16,531 bases of DNA, taken from NCBI GenBank assembly GCA_946478645.1, contig CAMLCW010000072.1, positions 1 through 16,531 on the forward strand, written 5' to 3'. This stretch comes from an uncultured Variovorax sp. Lineage in GTDB: Bacteria; Pseudomonadota; Gammaproteobacteria; Burkholderiales; Burkholderiaceae. Under the pieces are notes generated by a model, which was given only the letters and a program-made list of their open reading frames with translations, did not search any database and was not told the origin of the DNA. The position numbers and the translations under genes were made by a program. Shown here one piece after another: positions 1 to 6,249 of the stretch. Numbering within the stretch: position 1 is the first letter of the stretch; each line of letters opens with the position of its first letter.

Positions 1-481
1 CTTCGAGCACCCACCACAGCAGCAGCGCGAGCACGGCGGTGAAGCCGATCACGAACAGCCGGTACTTCGGATAGATGAAGCTGCCCCACATCACCACGCC
101 CTGCAGCAGGTCGGGCGTGGGCACGCTGTTGCCCAGCGGCCCCCAGAAAACGATGACGATCTCCTGCACCGCGAGCGCGAGCCCCACGGTCACGAGGATG
201 TGGAACTCGTGCGCCTTGGCATACACGCGGCGCAGCAGCAGCTTCTCGGCCAGCCAGCCGAGCGCGCCCACGGCCAGCGGCACCACCACCAGCGCGAGCC
301 AGAAGTCGAGCCCCCACTGCATCGCCTGGAAGCAGAGGTAGGCGCCCAGCAGGTAGAACGCGCCGTGCGCGAAGTTGACGAAGCGCAGCAGGCCGAACAC
401 GATCGACAAGCCGACGGCCAGCAGAAAATACAGCATCCCGATGCCGATGCCGTTGATGGTCTGGAGCAGGTAGACGGACAT
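1..481 (-). CDS. livH: Branched-chain amino acid-type ABC transporter permease, LivH family (partial)
   Basis: This is the N-terminal 160 residues of an inner-membrane permease of the LivH/LivM class, which forms part of the channel of a high-affinity ABC importer for branched-chain amino acids, amides or related small molecules. It reads MSVYLLQTINGIGIGM at the start. Hydrophobic segments follow at about residues 12-32, 40-56, 61-78, 93-113 and 142-158, and the motif GLLRFVNFAHGAFYLLGAY is the typical LivH segment after the first helix. The ATG at 481 is chosen because it gives the family's usual N-terminus; a Shine-Dalgarno match is weak (AAGGA lies far upstream). The gene starts 24 bases after the stop of the binding-protein gene on the same strand, so the two are almost certainly one operon. 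The C-terminal half lies beyond the window edge. The true substrate cannot be told from sequence. Confidence 0.93.
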   Translation of the reverse strand, partial: MSVYLLQTINGIGIGMLYFLLAVGLSIVFGLLRFVNFAHGAFYLLGAYLCFQAMQWGLDFWLALVVVPLAVGALGWLAEKLLLRRVYAKAHEFHILVTVGLALAVQEIVIVFWGPLGNSVPTPDLLQGVVMWGSFIYPKYRLFVIGFTAVLALLLWWVLE

Positions 482-505
482 GGGCGCGTCGGTGTCCTTG
501 CGTGC

Positions 506-1711
506 TCAGCCCAGCTTGCAGCCGGTCTTGTCCACGGGCAGGAACGACTTGCCCGAACTGACGACGTCCACGTAGTCGGCCGCATCCTTCATCTTCGACT
601 TGGCCTTGCCCTTGAGCAGGTAGTAGTCCTTGATGACCTGGTGGTCGGCCTTGCGGATCTCTTCGCTGCCCGTGAGGCCGTCGTACTTCAGGCCCTCGAG
701 CGCCGCGATCACGGCCTTCTGGTCGACGCTGCCGGCCTTGACGATGCCGTCGATCAGGATCTTGGTGCACACGTACGAGCCGGCCAGGCTGTAGTTGGGC
801 ACGATCTTGAGCTTGTCGGCGGTGCGCTTGACCAGGTCCTTGTTGAGCGGGGTGTCGGCGGTGTGCCAGTACTGGGCGCCGAAGTACACGCCGTCGCAGA
901 GGTCGGCGCCGAGCTCGTCGAACTGCTCCAGCCCCGAGGCCCAGGCCATCAGGATCGTCATGTTCTTGTGCATGCCGAAGCTCACCGCCTGGCGCAGCGC
1001 CGCCGACGACTGCGCGCCGAAGTTCAGCAGCAGCAGCACGTCGGGCTTGGCGGCCAGCGCGTTGGTGAGATAGCCGCTGAACTCCTTCTCGTTGAGCGAG
1101 TGGTAGCTGTTGCCCACGTGCTCGATGCCCTTCTCCTGGAAGATGTTCTTCGCGGCGCTCAACAGGCCTTCGCCGAACACGTACTGCGGCGTGATGGTGT
1201 ACCAGCGCTTCGCCTTGGGCATGCTCGCGATCAGCGGGCGCACCGTCTGCTCGACCGCACCGAAGGTGGGCACCGACCAGCGGAAAGTGGCCGGATTGCA
1301 GTCCTTGCCGGTGATCTCGTCGGCACCCGCGGTGGTGATGAACACGCCGCCGGCCTTCTCGGCCTCCTTGCCCATGGCCAGCGCCTCCGACGACAGGATG
1401 CCGCCCGCAAAGAACTTGGTGCCCTGCTGCTGCAGCGCTTCCTGCACCTTGCGCACGGCAGTGGCGGGCTTGCCCTCGGTGTCGAGCACGGTATAGGCGA
1501 GCGGGCGCTTGAGCACGCTGCCGTACTGCTCGATCGCGAGCTTCATGCCCAGGTCGGCGTACTTGCCGTTGGCTGCGAAGGCGCCCGACATCGGCACCGG
1601 ACAACCGAAGCGGATCGCCTCGGACGACTGGGCCCAGGCGGCACGGCCGGCGAGCAGGGAAGCGGGTGCGGCCGAGAGCGCGGCGAGCTGAAGAAGGTGT
1701 CTGCGTTGCAT
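506..1711 (-). CDS. ABC transporter periplasmic substrate-binding protein, LivK type
   Basis: This 401-residue protein is a type I periplasmic binding protein (Peripla_BP_6/LivK group) that captures a small ligand and hands it to the LivH/LivM permeases. Residues 1-28 form an export signal with a twin-arginine-like start (MQRRHLLQLAAL) and an AWAQ cleavage region. The mature part begins IRFGCPVPMSGAFAANGKYA, the usual first beta strand and ligand loop of the family (PLSG...A..G). Length is normal. GGAG lies six bases before the ATG, so the start is well supported. It is the first gene of an operon with the permease immediately downstream and is transcribed divergently from a GntR-family regulator. 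Candidate ligands include branched-chain amino acids, amides, urea or aromatic compounds; the sequence alone does not choose between them. Confidence 0.93.
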   Translation of the reverse strand: MQRRHLLQLAALSAAPASLLAGRAAWAQSSEAIRFGCPVPMSGAFAANGKYADLGMKLAIEQYGSVLKRPLAYTVLDTEGKPATAVRKVQEALQQQGTKFFAGGILSSEALAMGKEAEKAGGVFITTAGADEITGKDCNPATFRWSVPTFGAVEQTVRPLIASMPKAKRWYTITPQYVFGEGLLSAAKNIFQEKGIEHVGNSYHSLNEKEFSGYLTNALAAKPDVLLLLNFGAQSSAALRQAVSFGMHKNMTILMAWASGLEQFDELGADLCDGVYFGAQYWHTADTPLNKDLVKRTADKLKIVPNYSLAGSYVCTKILIDGIVKAGSVDQKAVIAALEGLKYDGLTGSEEIRKADHQVIKDYYLLKGKAKSKMKDAADYVDVVSSGKSFLPVDKTGCKLG

Positions 1712-1779
1712 GGAGTTCTCCGGTCGAGGGTGAAGTGAGTGCTGCGTCGAATCGCAGAAATTTAAGCGGATAAATAGGA

Positions 1780-1808
1780 TTAATATGCTGGTAAAAACCC
1801 GTTAGCAA
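1780..1808 (-). promoter_or_regulatory. Probable sigma70 promoter of the livK-like operon with a dyad in its spacer
   Basis: Read on the minus strand, TTGCTA (1803-1808) and TATTAA (1780-1785) are separated by 17 bases, a good sigma70 spacing with four of six matches in each box. The spacer carries the small dyad GGT-TTTT-ACC (1790-1799). The site lies in the only AT-rich patch of the 185-base gap between the divergent binding-protein and GntR genes, about 70 bases before the binding-protein ATG. FadR-type GntR proteins often bind dyads with TGGT/ACCA-like half sites, so this could be the operator of the neighbouring regulator, blocking polymerase between -35 and -10. The promoter is seen by consensus match only; the operator role is inference. 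Confidence 0.45.
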
Positions 1809-1896
1809 TGCCCATGCCACAATCCGGGCGCACCCCGCCCCGAACCCTGTCCGAGCGCGCTTTCGCGCCTGTCGAACGCCCCTTTTTCCTTCACGC

Positions 1897-2679
1897 ATGA
1901 AACCGCAGGACGCCAGAAGCTTTGGACAGAACCGCCCCCGGCGGCAAAAGCTTTCGGACGTCATCGTCGAAGACGTCAAGCGCTGGATCGTGGCCGAGCG
2001 CAAGCAGCCCGGCGACCGGCTGCCGAACGAGAAAGAGTTGATCGAGCTGTTCGGCTATTCGAAGAGCACAGTGCGCGAGGCGCTGAAGGCGCTGGAGGTG
2101 CGCGGGCTGGTCTCGATCCGCACGGGCCCTGGCGGCGGCGCCTACCTGCAGCAGGTGTCGGTGGAGCATGCGTCGGAGCCGCTGCGCAACTTCCTGCACT
2201 TCCACCACCTCGACGGGCACCACATCTACCAGCTGCGCAAGGTCCTCGAACCGGAGCTCGCGGTGAGCGTGGTGGGCCGGCTCACGCCCGAGCAGTTCGC
2301 GCGGCTCGAGGACAACGTGCGCCTGTGCACCATCGAGCCCGGCAACGAGGACGAACTGCGCACCCAGCGCGAGGCCGAGCTGGCGTTCCACACCCTGCTG
2401 GCCGAGAGCTGCCCCAATCCGGTGCTCTCATTCATGTGCCGCTTCCTGAACGACCTGCTGCGCGACCTGGTGGTCTACAAGAAGGCGCTCGACCACCACC
2501 ACTTCGGCGAGGCCAACGTCGACTACCACACGCAGCTGCTCGACGCCTACCGCCGCGAAGACGCCGCCACGGTGCACCGCCTCATGACCGAGCACATGGT
2601 CGACGCCGAGGCGCACATGCACGAGATGGAAGCGCACATCGGCGCCCGGCACCTGCTGCTGCCAAGCGGGCAGCGGTAG
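1897..2679 (+). CDS. GntR-family transcriptional regulator, FadR subfamily (FCD domain)
   Basis: This 260-residue one-component regulator has a GntR winged helix-turn-helix at about residues 17-85 (RLPNEKELIELFGYSKSTVREALKAL followed by RGLVSIRTGPGGGAYL). An all-helical FCD effector domain follows at about 105-245, with candidate metal/ligand residues in RKVLEPELA, FHTLLAES, DYHTQLLDAYRREDA and MTEHM. Length is normal for FadR/LldR-like proteins. It points away from the LivK-type operon and shares its 185-base control region with it, so the usual expectation is that it represses that operon and responds to its substrate or a breakdown product. No clear Shine-Dalgarno precedes the ATG at 1897, but the N-terminus fits the family. 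Its stop is only seven bases from that of the convergent downstream gene. Confidence 0.93.
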   Translation: MKPQDARSFGQNRPRRQKLSDVIVEDVKRWIVAERKQPGDRLPNEKELIELFGYSKSTVREALKALEVRGLVSIRTGPGGGAYLQQVSVEHASEPLRNFLHFHHLDGHHIYQLRKVLEPELAVSVVGRLTPEQFARLEDNVRLCTIEPGNEDELRTQREAELAFHTLLAESCPNPVLSFMCRFLNDLLRDLVVYKKALDHHHFGEANVDYHTQLLDAYRREDAATVHRLMTEHMVDAEAHMHEMEAHIGARHLLLPSGQR

Positions 2680-2686
2680 GCGGCGC

Positions 2687-3685
2687 TCAGCGGCCTGGCG
2701 CAGCCTTGACGGTCAGCACGACGTCGAAGAATTCGCTCGTGCCGTCGTCGTTGTCGCTGACCAGCGCGGCGCTGGCCTGGCGCAGCCCCGACTGTGTGAG
2801 CACGATGGATTCGACCTTGGTCTTGAGCGGCACGCCGCCTTTGGACACGCGCCGGGCGCTCTGGCTCAGGTCGAGCGGCGTGCCTTCCTTCAAGTCGGCC
2901 AGCGGGATCAATCCCAGAAAGCTGCCGAGCACCGCGCCGTCGTCGTAGGCGTTGTCGGTGCCTTCCACCGAGGCGCTGTAGACCAGGCTGTCCCGCTCGG
3001 GCCAGTAGTCGGCGCCCGACAGCCCGGCCTCCCGGCCATCGAGCTGCGCGAGCTTGACGTCGTGCCGGCGGATGTCGGTGATCTCCGAAGCCTTGCCGGT
3101 CATGTAGGCCATGAGGTCGGCGAGCGCCACCCTGAACAGCACGTTCTGCCCGGCATTGCCGCGGTTGAAGAAATAGACCGCGTCCTGCGCCACCGCCACG
3201 GCCTCGAGATTGACCGCCTGCCCGGGCTTGAACCCCGCGAGCGTGGCGAAACGCCGATACAGCCCGGCCATGTCCCGCACATGCGAGACCGGCTCGCCGC
3301 TCGCGGCAACCAGCCGGCCGACTTCGCGTGTGCCGGGCTTGCTGCCGGAACCCAGGATCAGGTTCCACACCACGCCGTTCCACGCCACCGTGGCCATGGC
3401 TTCGTGGTCGGGCTTGATCTTTTTGGCAATGCGGCCGTCGGGCTTCCGCGGATAGTCCTGCAGCAGGGTCTTGTGGACGATCGCGAACTGGCGGTCGAGC
3501 GTGAACAGATAGGGCGAATCGTCGCCGACGACGAAATACTTTCCCGCGTGCCAGGTCATGCCCGAGCCGGACGGAAGCTCCTTGCGGATGACCGGCCCGC
3601 TGGTGGCGATGTCGAGGTGGTCCGCGGCAAGCGAACTCGAAGCGAACGTCATCAGCAACAGCGCGGTCGCGAAGTACTTTTTCAT
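2687..3685 (-). CDS. Secreted protein of unknown function, possibly beta-propeller-like
   Basis: The 332-residue product begins with a clear Sec signal peptide (MKKYFATALLLMTFASSSLAAD, predicted cut after ...SLA). The ATG at 3685 is preferred over an upstream in-frame start at 3766 because it begins the signal peptide and has AAAAGG about 11 bases upstream. The mature protein has recurring short strand-like units such as GSGMTWHAGKYFVVGDDSPYL, HEAMATVAWNGVVWNLILGSG, VNLEAVAVAQDAVYFFNRGN and GADYWPERDSLVYSAS, which resemble blades of a beta-propeller or phytase-like/DUF6929-type fold. No catalytic motif was recognised. It converges on the GntR gene and is not obviously part of either neighbouring system. 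The fold is a guess; the export signal is seen directly. Confidence 0.8.
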   Translation of the reverse strand: MKKYFATALLLMTFASSSLAADHLDIATSGPVIRKELPSGSGMTWHAGKYFVVGDDSPYLFTLDRQFAIVHKTLLQDYPRKPDGRIAKKIKPDHEAMATVAWNGVVWNLILGSGSKPGTREVGRLVAASGEPVSHVRDMAGLYRRFATLAGFKPGQAVNLEAVAVAQDAVYFFNRGNAGQNVLFRVALADLMAYMTGKASEITDIRRHDVKLAQLDGREAGLSGADYWPERDSLVYSASVEGTDNAYDDGAVLGSFLGLIPLADLKEGTPLDLSQSARRVSKGGVPLKTKVESIVLTQSGLRQASAALVSDNDDGTSEFFDVVLTVKAAPGR

Positions 3686-3865
3686 GGGAATTACCTTTTG
3701 GGAAGCGCGAGACCGCAGCGGCCGAGGACATACCCGCACCGTCCACCGCTGAAGGTTGAATTGCAAGGACGCGAGCCTAATTCAGCAAGTCGCAGTGACC
3801 CACGGAACCAGCGAGAGCGGCGTGACCTATGCACGCTTTTGAACGAAATCGCGCGCCGTTTTCGC

Positions 3866-4756
3866 CTAAGAATTCAGCGCCGAGCGGGCTTGCAGCCAGG
3901 CCACGATGTCGCTGGTGATCGCGTCGCGGTTGGTCTCGTTGAGGATTTCATGGCGCGCCGCCGGATACAAGTTGACGGTGACATCGGTGGTGCCGGCTTC
4001 GCGGTAACGCTGCCCCAGCAACTGGACCAGCGCACCGCCCCCGGCCAGCGGGTCGGCGTCGCCGGAAGCGATGAGGATCGGCAGATCGGGCCGGATGCCG
4101 GCCAACTGCGCCGGGTCTGCGAGCCGGGGCGCCGTCGCGAACAACGAAGGGATCACCTCGTCCGGCACGTCCCAGCCACACCAGGGGTCGGCCACATAGG
4201 CGTCCACCTCTGCCTCATCGCGCGACAGCCACTCGTAGCCCGTGCGATGTTCGAACCCGGCATTGAACGCCGCCAGCCCGGTGGGCGCACCGGCAGGTGC
4301 ATGGGCCATGCCTGCCGCGAGCGCGTCCAGCGCCGTCGACCCCGACAGCACCACCCCCGACCACGTCGGTGCGTGATCGAGCAACGCCGCCTGCGCCGCG
4401 AAAGAACCCATGGAATGGCCGAACAGGAAGAGCGGCAGGTCACCGTGCCGCGCGCGCAAGGCGGCGCCGAACTGGGCGACATCGGCGATCAGCCCGTCGA
4501 AGCCCGCCGTGCCGAAATCTCCGAGCCGGCCCTGCGCGCTGCGGCCATGCCCGCGGTGATCGACCGCATACACCAGGAAGCCGGCCGCATTGAGCGCGTT
4601 CGCAAAGCGCGCATACCGTTCGCCGTGCTCGGCGAGGCCGTGGGCGATCTGCACCACGCCGACGGGTTTGCCCGCGACGCCGGTCCAGGCGTAGGTGAAG
4701 ATCTCCGTGCCGTCTGCGGTGGAACGAAAAGACGAAGGGGTGGCATGCATCATCAT
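3866..4756 (-). CDS. Alpha/beta hydrolase, monoacylglycerol lipase / lysophospholipase type
   Basis: This is a Hydrolase_4-type serine esterase expected to cleave monoacylglycerols or lysophospholipids in the cytoplasm or at the membrane. Counting from the ATG at 4756, the nucleophile elbow GHSMGS carries Ser115, GDADPL supplies Asp235 and ARHEILNE supplies His269, so the triad is complete. HGLAEHGERYARFANALNAAGF and VDHRGHGRS are the typical oxyanion-hole and cap-flanking motifs of the family. The 296-residue length is normal. The start is uncertain: three consecutive ATGs (4756, 4753, 4750) and an upstream in-frame GTG (4789) are all possible and none has a good Shine-Dalgarno; the ATG cluster fits family N-termini best. 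No partner genes identify its substrate. Confidence 0.9.
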   Translation of the reverse strand: MMMHATPSSFRSTADGTEIFTYAWTGVAGKPVGVVQIAHGLAEHGERYARFANALNAAGFLVYAVDHRGHGRSAQGRLGDFGTAGFDGLIADVAQFGAALRARHGDLPLFLFGHSMGSFAAQAALLDHAPTWSGVVLSGSTALDALAAGMAHAPAGAPTGLAAFNAGFEHRTGYEWLSRDEAEVDAYVADPWCGWDVPDEVIPSLFATAPRLADPAQLAGIRPDLPILIASGDADPLAGGGALVQLLGQRYREAGTTDVTVNLYPAARHEILNETNRDAITSDIVAWLQARSALNS

Positions 4757-5011
4757 TCGATCATCACATGGCAGCAGGGGGACCGCCACATGGGAAAGCG
4801 CGGGTCAGAATCCGTGATCCGGCATTGACGATCCCACTGTGTTCGGGGACGGATTTTGCTGATGTTGTCGCACGACGAGCTGATGGCCAGAACAGGGAGC
4901 CCGCCATTGCCCTGCACCACACGGCGCGGCATCGTCCCGCAGATGCTGAAGACTGTGCTGGCGCAGGCCAGTCACTGAAGAACAAAGACCGGAGACCTGA
5001 CCAGGGAACGC
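4757..5011. other. Gene-free gap at the left edge of the accessory island
   Basis: About 255 bases between the hydrolase start and the ORF6N gene hold no coding region that I can support on either strand. Base composition falls here relative to the hydrolase gene, marking the left side of the accessory stretch. TTGACG at 4825-4830 resembles a -35 box but no convincing -10 follows at normal spacing. AGGGA at the right end of the gap is the ribosome binding site of the next gene. Confidence 0.4.
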
Positions 5012-5620
5012 ATGGAGACCAACACAACCACAAGAACAGCCGGCACGCTGCTGCCGCGCATCGAGGGCCGCATCCAGTTGCTGCGCGGCCTGAAGGTGAT
5101 GATCGACGCCGATCTGGCCGAGCTCTACGGCGTGCCGACCAAGGCGCTGAACCAGGCCGTCAAGCGAAACGCAGGACGCTTTCCGCCGGACTTCATGTTC
5201 CAGCTCAATGCGGCCGAGAAGGCCGAGGTGGTCACAAACTGTGACCACCTCGCCAAGCTCAAATATTCAAAGGCGCTGCCTTTTGCGTTCACGGAGTTCG
5301 GGGCGGTGGCGTTGGCCAACATCCTGGCCTCCAGCCAGGCGGTGGAGATGGGCATCTATGTGGTGCGCGCGTTCGTGCGGCTGCGCCAAGCGGCGAGCCT
5401 GCATGAGGACTTGGCCAAGCGGCTGGCCGAGATCGAGGAGAAGACGGAACGGCTGGAATTGAGCCACGACACGTTCAGCCGCAACACGCGCAATCAGCTG
5501 AGACAGCTCTTTGAGGCGGTAAGGGAATTGACGACGCCCGCCGATCCACCGAAGCGGCCGATCGGGTTCGTGACGCCCGAGGAGAAGAAGGCAACGAAGG
5601 GCAAGGTGCGCAGGGGCTGA
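5012..5620 (+). CDS. ORF6N-domain protein, putative DNA-binding regulator
   Basis: The 202-residue product has an ORF6N domain at about residues 17-110 (IQLLRGLKVMIDADLAELYG, then the VTNCDHLAKLKYS segment, then FAFTEFGAVALANIL). ORF6N is a KilA-N-related domain found in phage and bacterial proteins and thought to bind DNA. A charged, probably coiled-coil segment follows (about 126-170: LHEDLAKRLAEIEEKTERLE) and a basic tail ends the protein. AGGGA lies five to six bases before the ATG. The gene is the best-preserved member of a low-GC accessory island and stands alone on this strand. The segment coding for residues EVVTNCDHL is a perfect DNA palindrome (listed separately), with a like palindrome just past the stop codon, which hints at self-recognition. 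The cellular target is unknown. Confidence 0.88.
   Translation: METNTTTRTAGTLLPRIEGRIQLLRGLKVMIDADLAELYGVPTKALNQAVKRNAGRFPPDFMFQLNAAEKAEVVTNCDHLAKLKYSKALPFAFTEFGAVALANILASSQAVEMGIYVVRAFVRLRQAASLHEDLAKRLAEIEEKTERLELSHDTFSRNTRNQLRQLFEAVRELTTPADPPKRPIGFVTPEEKKATKGKVRRG
5224..5252. repeat. Perfect 13-bp inverted repeat inside the ORF6N gene
   Basis: Arms at 5224-5236 and 5240-5252 (CGAGGTGGTCACA and its exact complement) flank the three-base loop AAC. The site lies in frame in the codons for EVVTNCDHL. It includes the codons ACA and TGT, which are uncommon in this GC-rich genome and are needed for the symmetry. It could act as an operator, a hairpin in mRNA or a transcription pause; the matching dyad downstream favours a protein-binding site. 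Confidence 0.9.
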
Positions 5621-5653
5621 CAGGCAACAGGACAGACCGATGACGCGCTCAGG

Positions 5654-5674
5654 GTGGTCGCAGCTCGCGACCAC
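5654..5674. repeat. Inverted repeat resembling the intragenic ORF6N palindrome
   Basis: Arms GTGGTCGC (5654-5661) and GCGACCAC (5667-5674) flank AGCTC. The outer six bases of each arm and the total width of 21 bases are the same as in the core of the palindrome within the ORF6N gene (5228-5248), and 15 of 21 positions agree. It begins 33 bases after the ORF6N stop codon. No T run follows directly, so it is a poor terminator on its own. Confidence 0.85.
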
Positions 5675-5684
5675 AGAACCCCGG

Positions 5685-5725
5685 CACCCAGCGGCCAAGG
5701 GTTGGGTGAGGTGTTTATTTTTTTT
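5685..5725 (+). terminator. Candidate weak rho-independent terminator of the ORF6N gene
   Basis: CACCCA (5685-5690) pairs with TGGGTG (5703-5708) across a 12-base loop, and a T-rich run (5714-5725, broken once by A) follows five bases later. The stem is short and the loop long, so this is a marginal terminator, but the T run is unusual in this genome and is placed correctly after the gene. Confidence 0.35.
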
Positions 5726-5738
5726 CTATCAACAGAGC

Positions 5739-5772
5739 AACGACTGCCGCAGGAAGCCTCCATGCAGTCGTT
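5739..5772. repeat. 9-bp inverted repeat upstream of a degraded gene
   Basis: AACGACTGC (5739-5747) and GCAGTCGTT (5764-5772) are exact complements separated by 16 bases. The pair ends 26 bases before the ATG at 5799 and could be an operator or a leader hairpin of that gene. It shares no sequence with the GTGGTC-type palindromes nearby. Confidence 0.6.
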
Positions 5773-5798
5773 CACATTCATCATGAGGGAAGAAGACC

Positions 5799-6120
5799 AT
5801 GAGCAAGCGGGAACAGCAGATCAGGGCCATTGCCCAGTTACCCCGCGCACGCCAACGATTCGTCAGCGAGATCAACGGTGAACAAGACACGACGGGAAGA
5901 TTTCAACGCATTCTTTGCGGTACTGATGCCCGGTCGGGTCAACGACATCGATCTGCGGACGACCAACCAGCGAAGACACCCATCCTGGTACACCGACCTA
6001 CGCGGTGTTCAACGCCAACATCATTAGCGATGACGACATGATGGCAACGCTGGCCGAGATGAACCGCGGGCGCTCAGGGGTGAGCACCGGAGCGATACTC
6101 TCCCGCAACAACCTACTCGC
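5799..6120 (+). pseudogene. Remnant of an unrecognised gene with apparent frameshifts
   Basis: A good ribosome binding site (GGGAAGAAG) precedes the ATG at 5799, which opens MSKREQQIRAIAQLPRARQR. Protein-like sequence then seems to change frame: near 5877-5890 it moves to NKTRREDFNAFFAVLMPGRV and NDIDLRTTN, and near 5965-5971 it moves to a third frame reading PTYAVFNANIISDDDMMATL followed by AEMNRG. Joined in that order, the pieces read as one plausible small soluble protein of roughly 90-110 residues, while each single frame becomes odd in composition after its break. I do not recognise the family. Alternatives are two or three short unrelated genes, or sequencing errors. The right end is approximate. 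It lies in the low-GC island and converges on the pRiA4b ORF-3-type gene. Confidence 0.4.
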
Positions 6121-6138
6121 CTCTTTCTACGACAGTTT

Positions 6139-6249
6139 TCAGGCCCTGGAACGCCATCGCTTGAAGTTCTGCAGCATCTCGGCTTGCTTTTCTGGCGCAA
6201 TGGCGCTGCCATTGCGCCAGCGCGCAAACGCTTCCGGATCGATGCTGAT
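6139..6249 (-). other. In-frame coding-like tail beyond the stop of the pRiA4b ORF-3-type gene
   Basis: Directly after the TGA at 6250-6252 the same reading frame stays open for 36 codons to a second stop at 6139-6141. It reads ISIDPEAFARWRNGSAIAPE and continues KQAEMLQNFKRWRSRA. Composition and codon choice look like real protein, so this is probably the original C-terminus, separated by a nonsense change. A TGC or TGG codon would need one base change to become TGA. Confidence 0.5.
6192..6220. repeat. Perfect 13-bp inverted repeat in the tail of the pRiA4b ORF-3-type gene
   Basis: CTGGCGCAATGGC (6192-6204) and its exact complement (6208-6220) flank the three-base loop GCT. On the minus strand it lies in the codons for WRNGSAIAPE of the apparent read-through tail. 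Arm and loop lengths equal those of the palindrome in the ORF6N gene, but the sequence differs. It could form a stable hairpin soon after the premature stop and so also act as a transcript end or barrier. Confidence 0.9.

Noticed and set aside
200..1738. A 512-residue open frame antisense to the binding-protein gene
   Set aside because: It is rich in His, Arg and Gln with no family motifs, a common by-product of GC-rich codon use; the minus-strand gene has full LivK features.
3062..4828. A 588-residue plus-strand frame over the secreted protein and hydrolase genes
   Set aside because: The minus-strand genes have a signal peptide and a complete catalytic triad respectively; the plus frame has only low-complexity composition.
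4825..4853. Possible promoter with TTGACG for the ORF6N gene
   Set aside because: No acceptable -10 box at 16-18 bases; one good box alone is not enough.
6072..6085. Small hairpin GCTCA-GGGG-TGAGC
   Set aside because: Five-bp arms are expected by chance at this GC content, and there is no T run.
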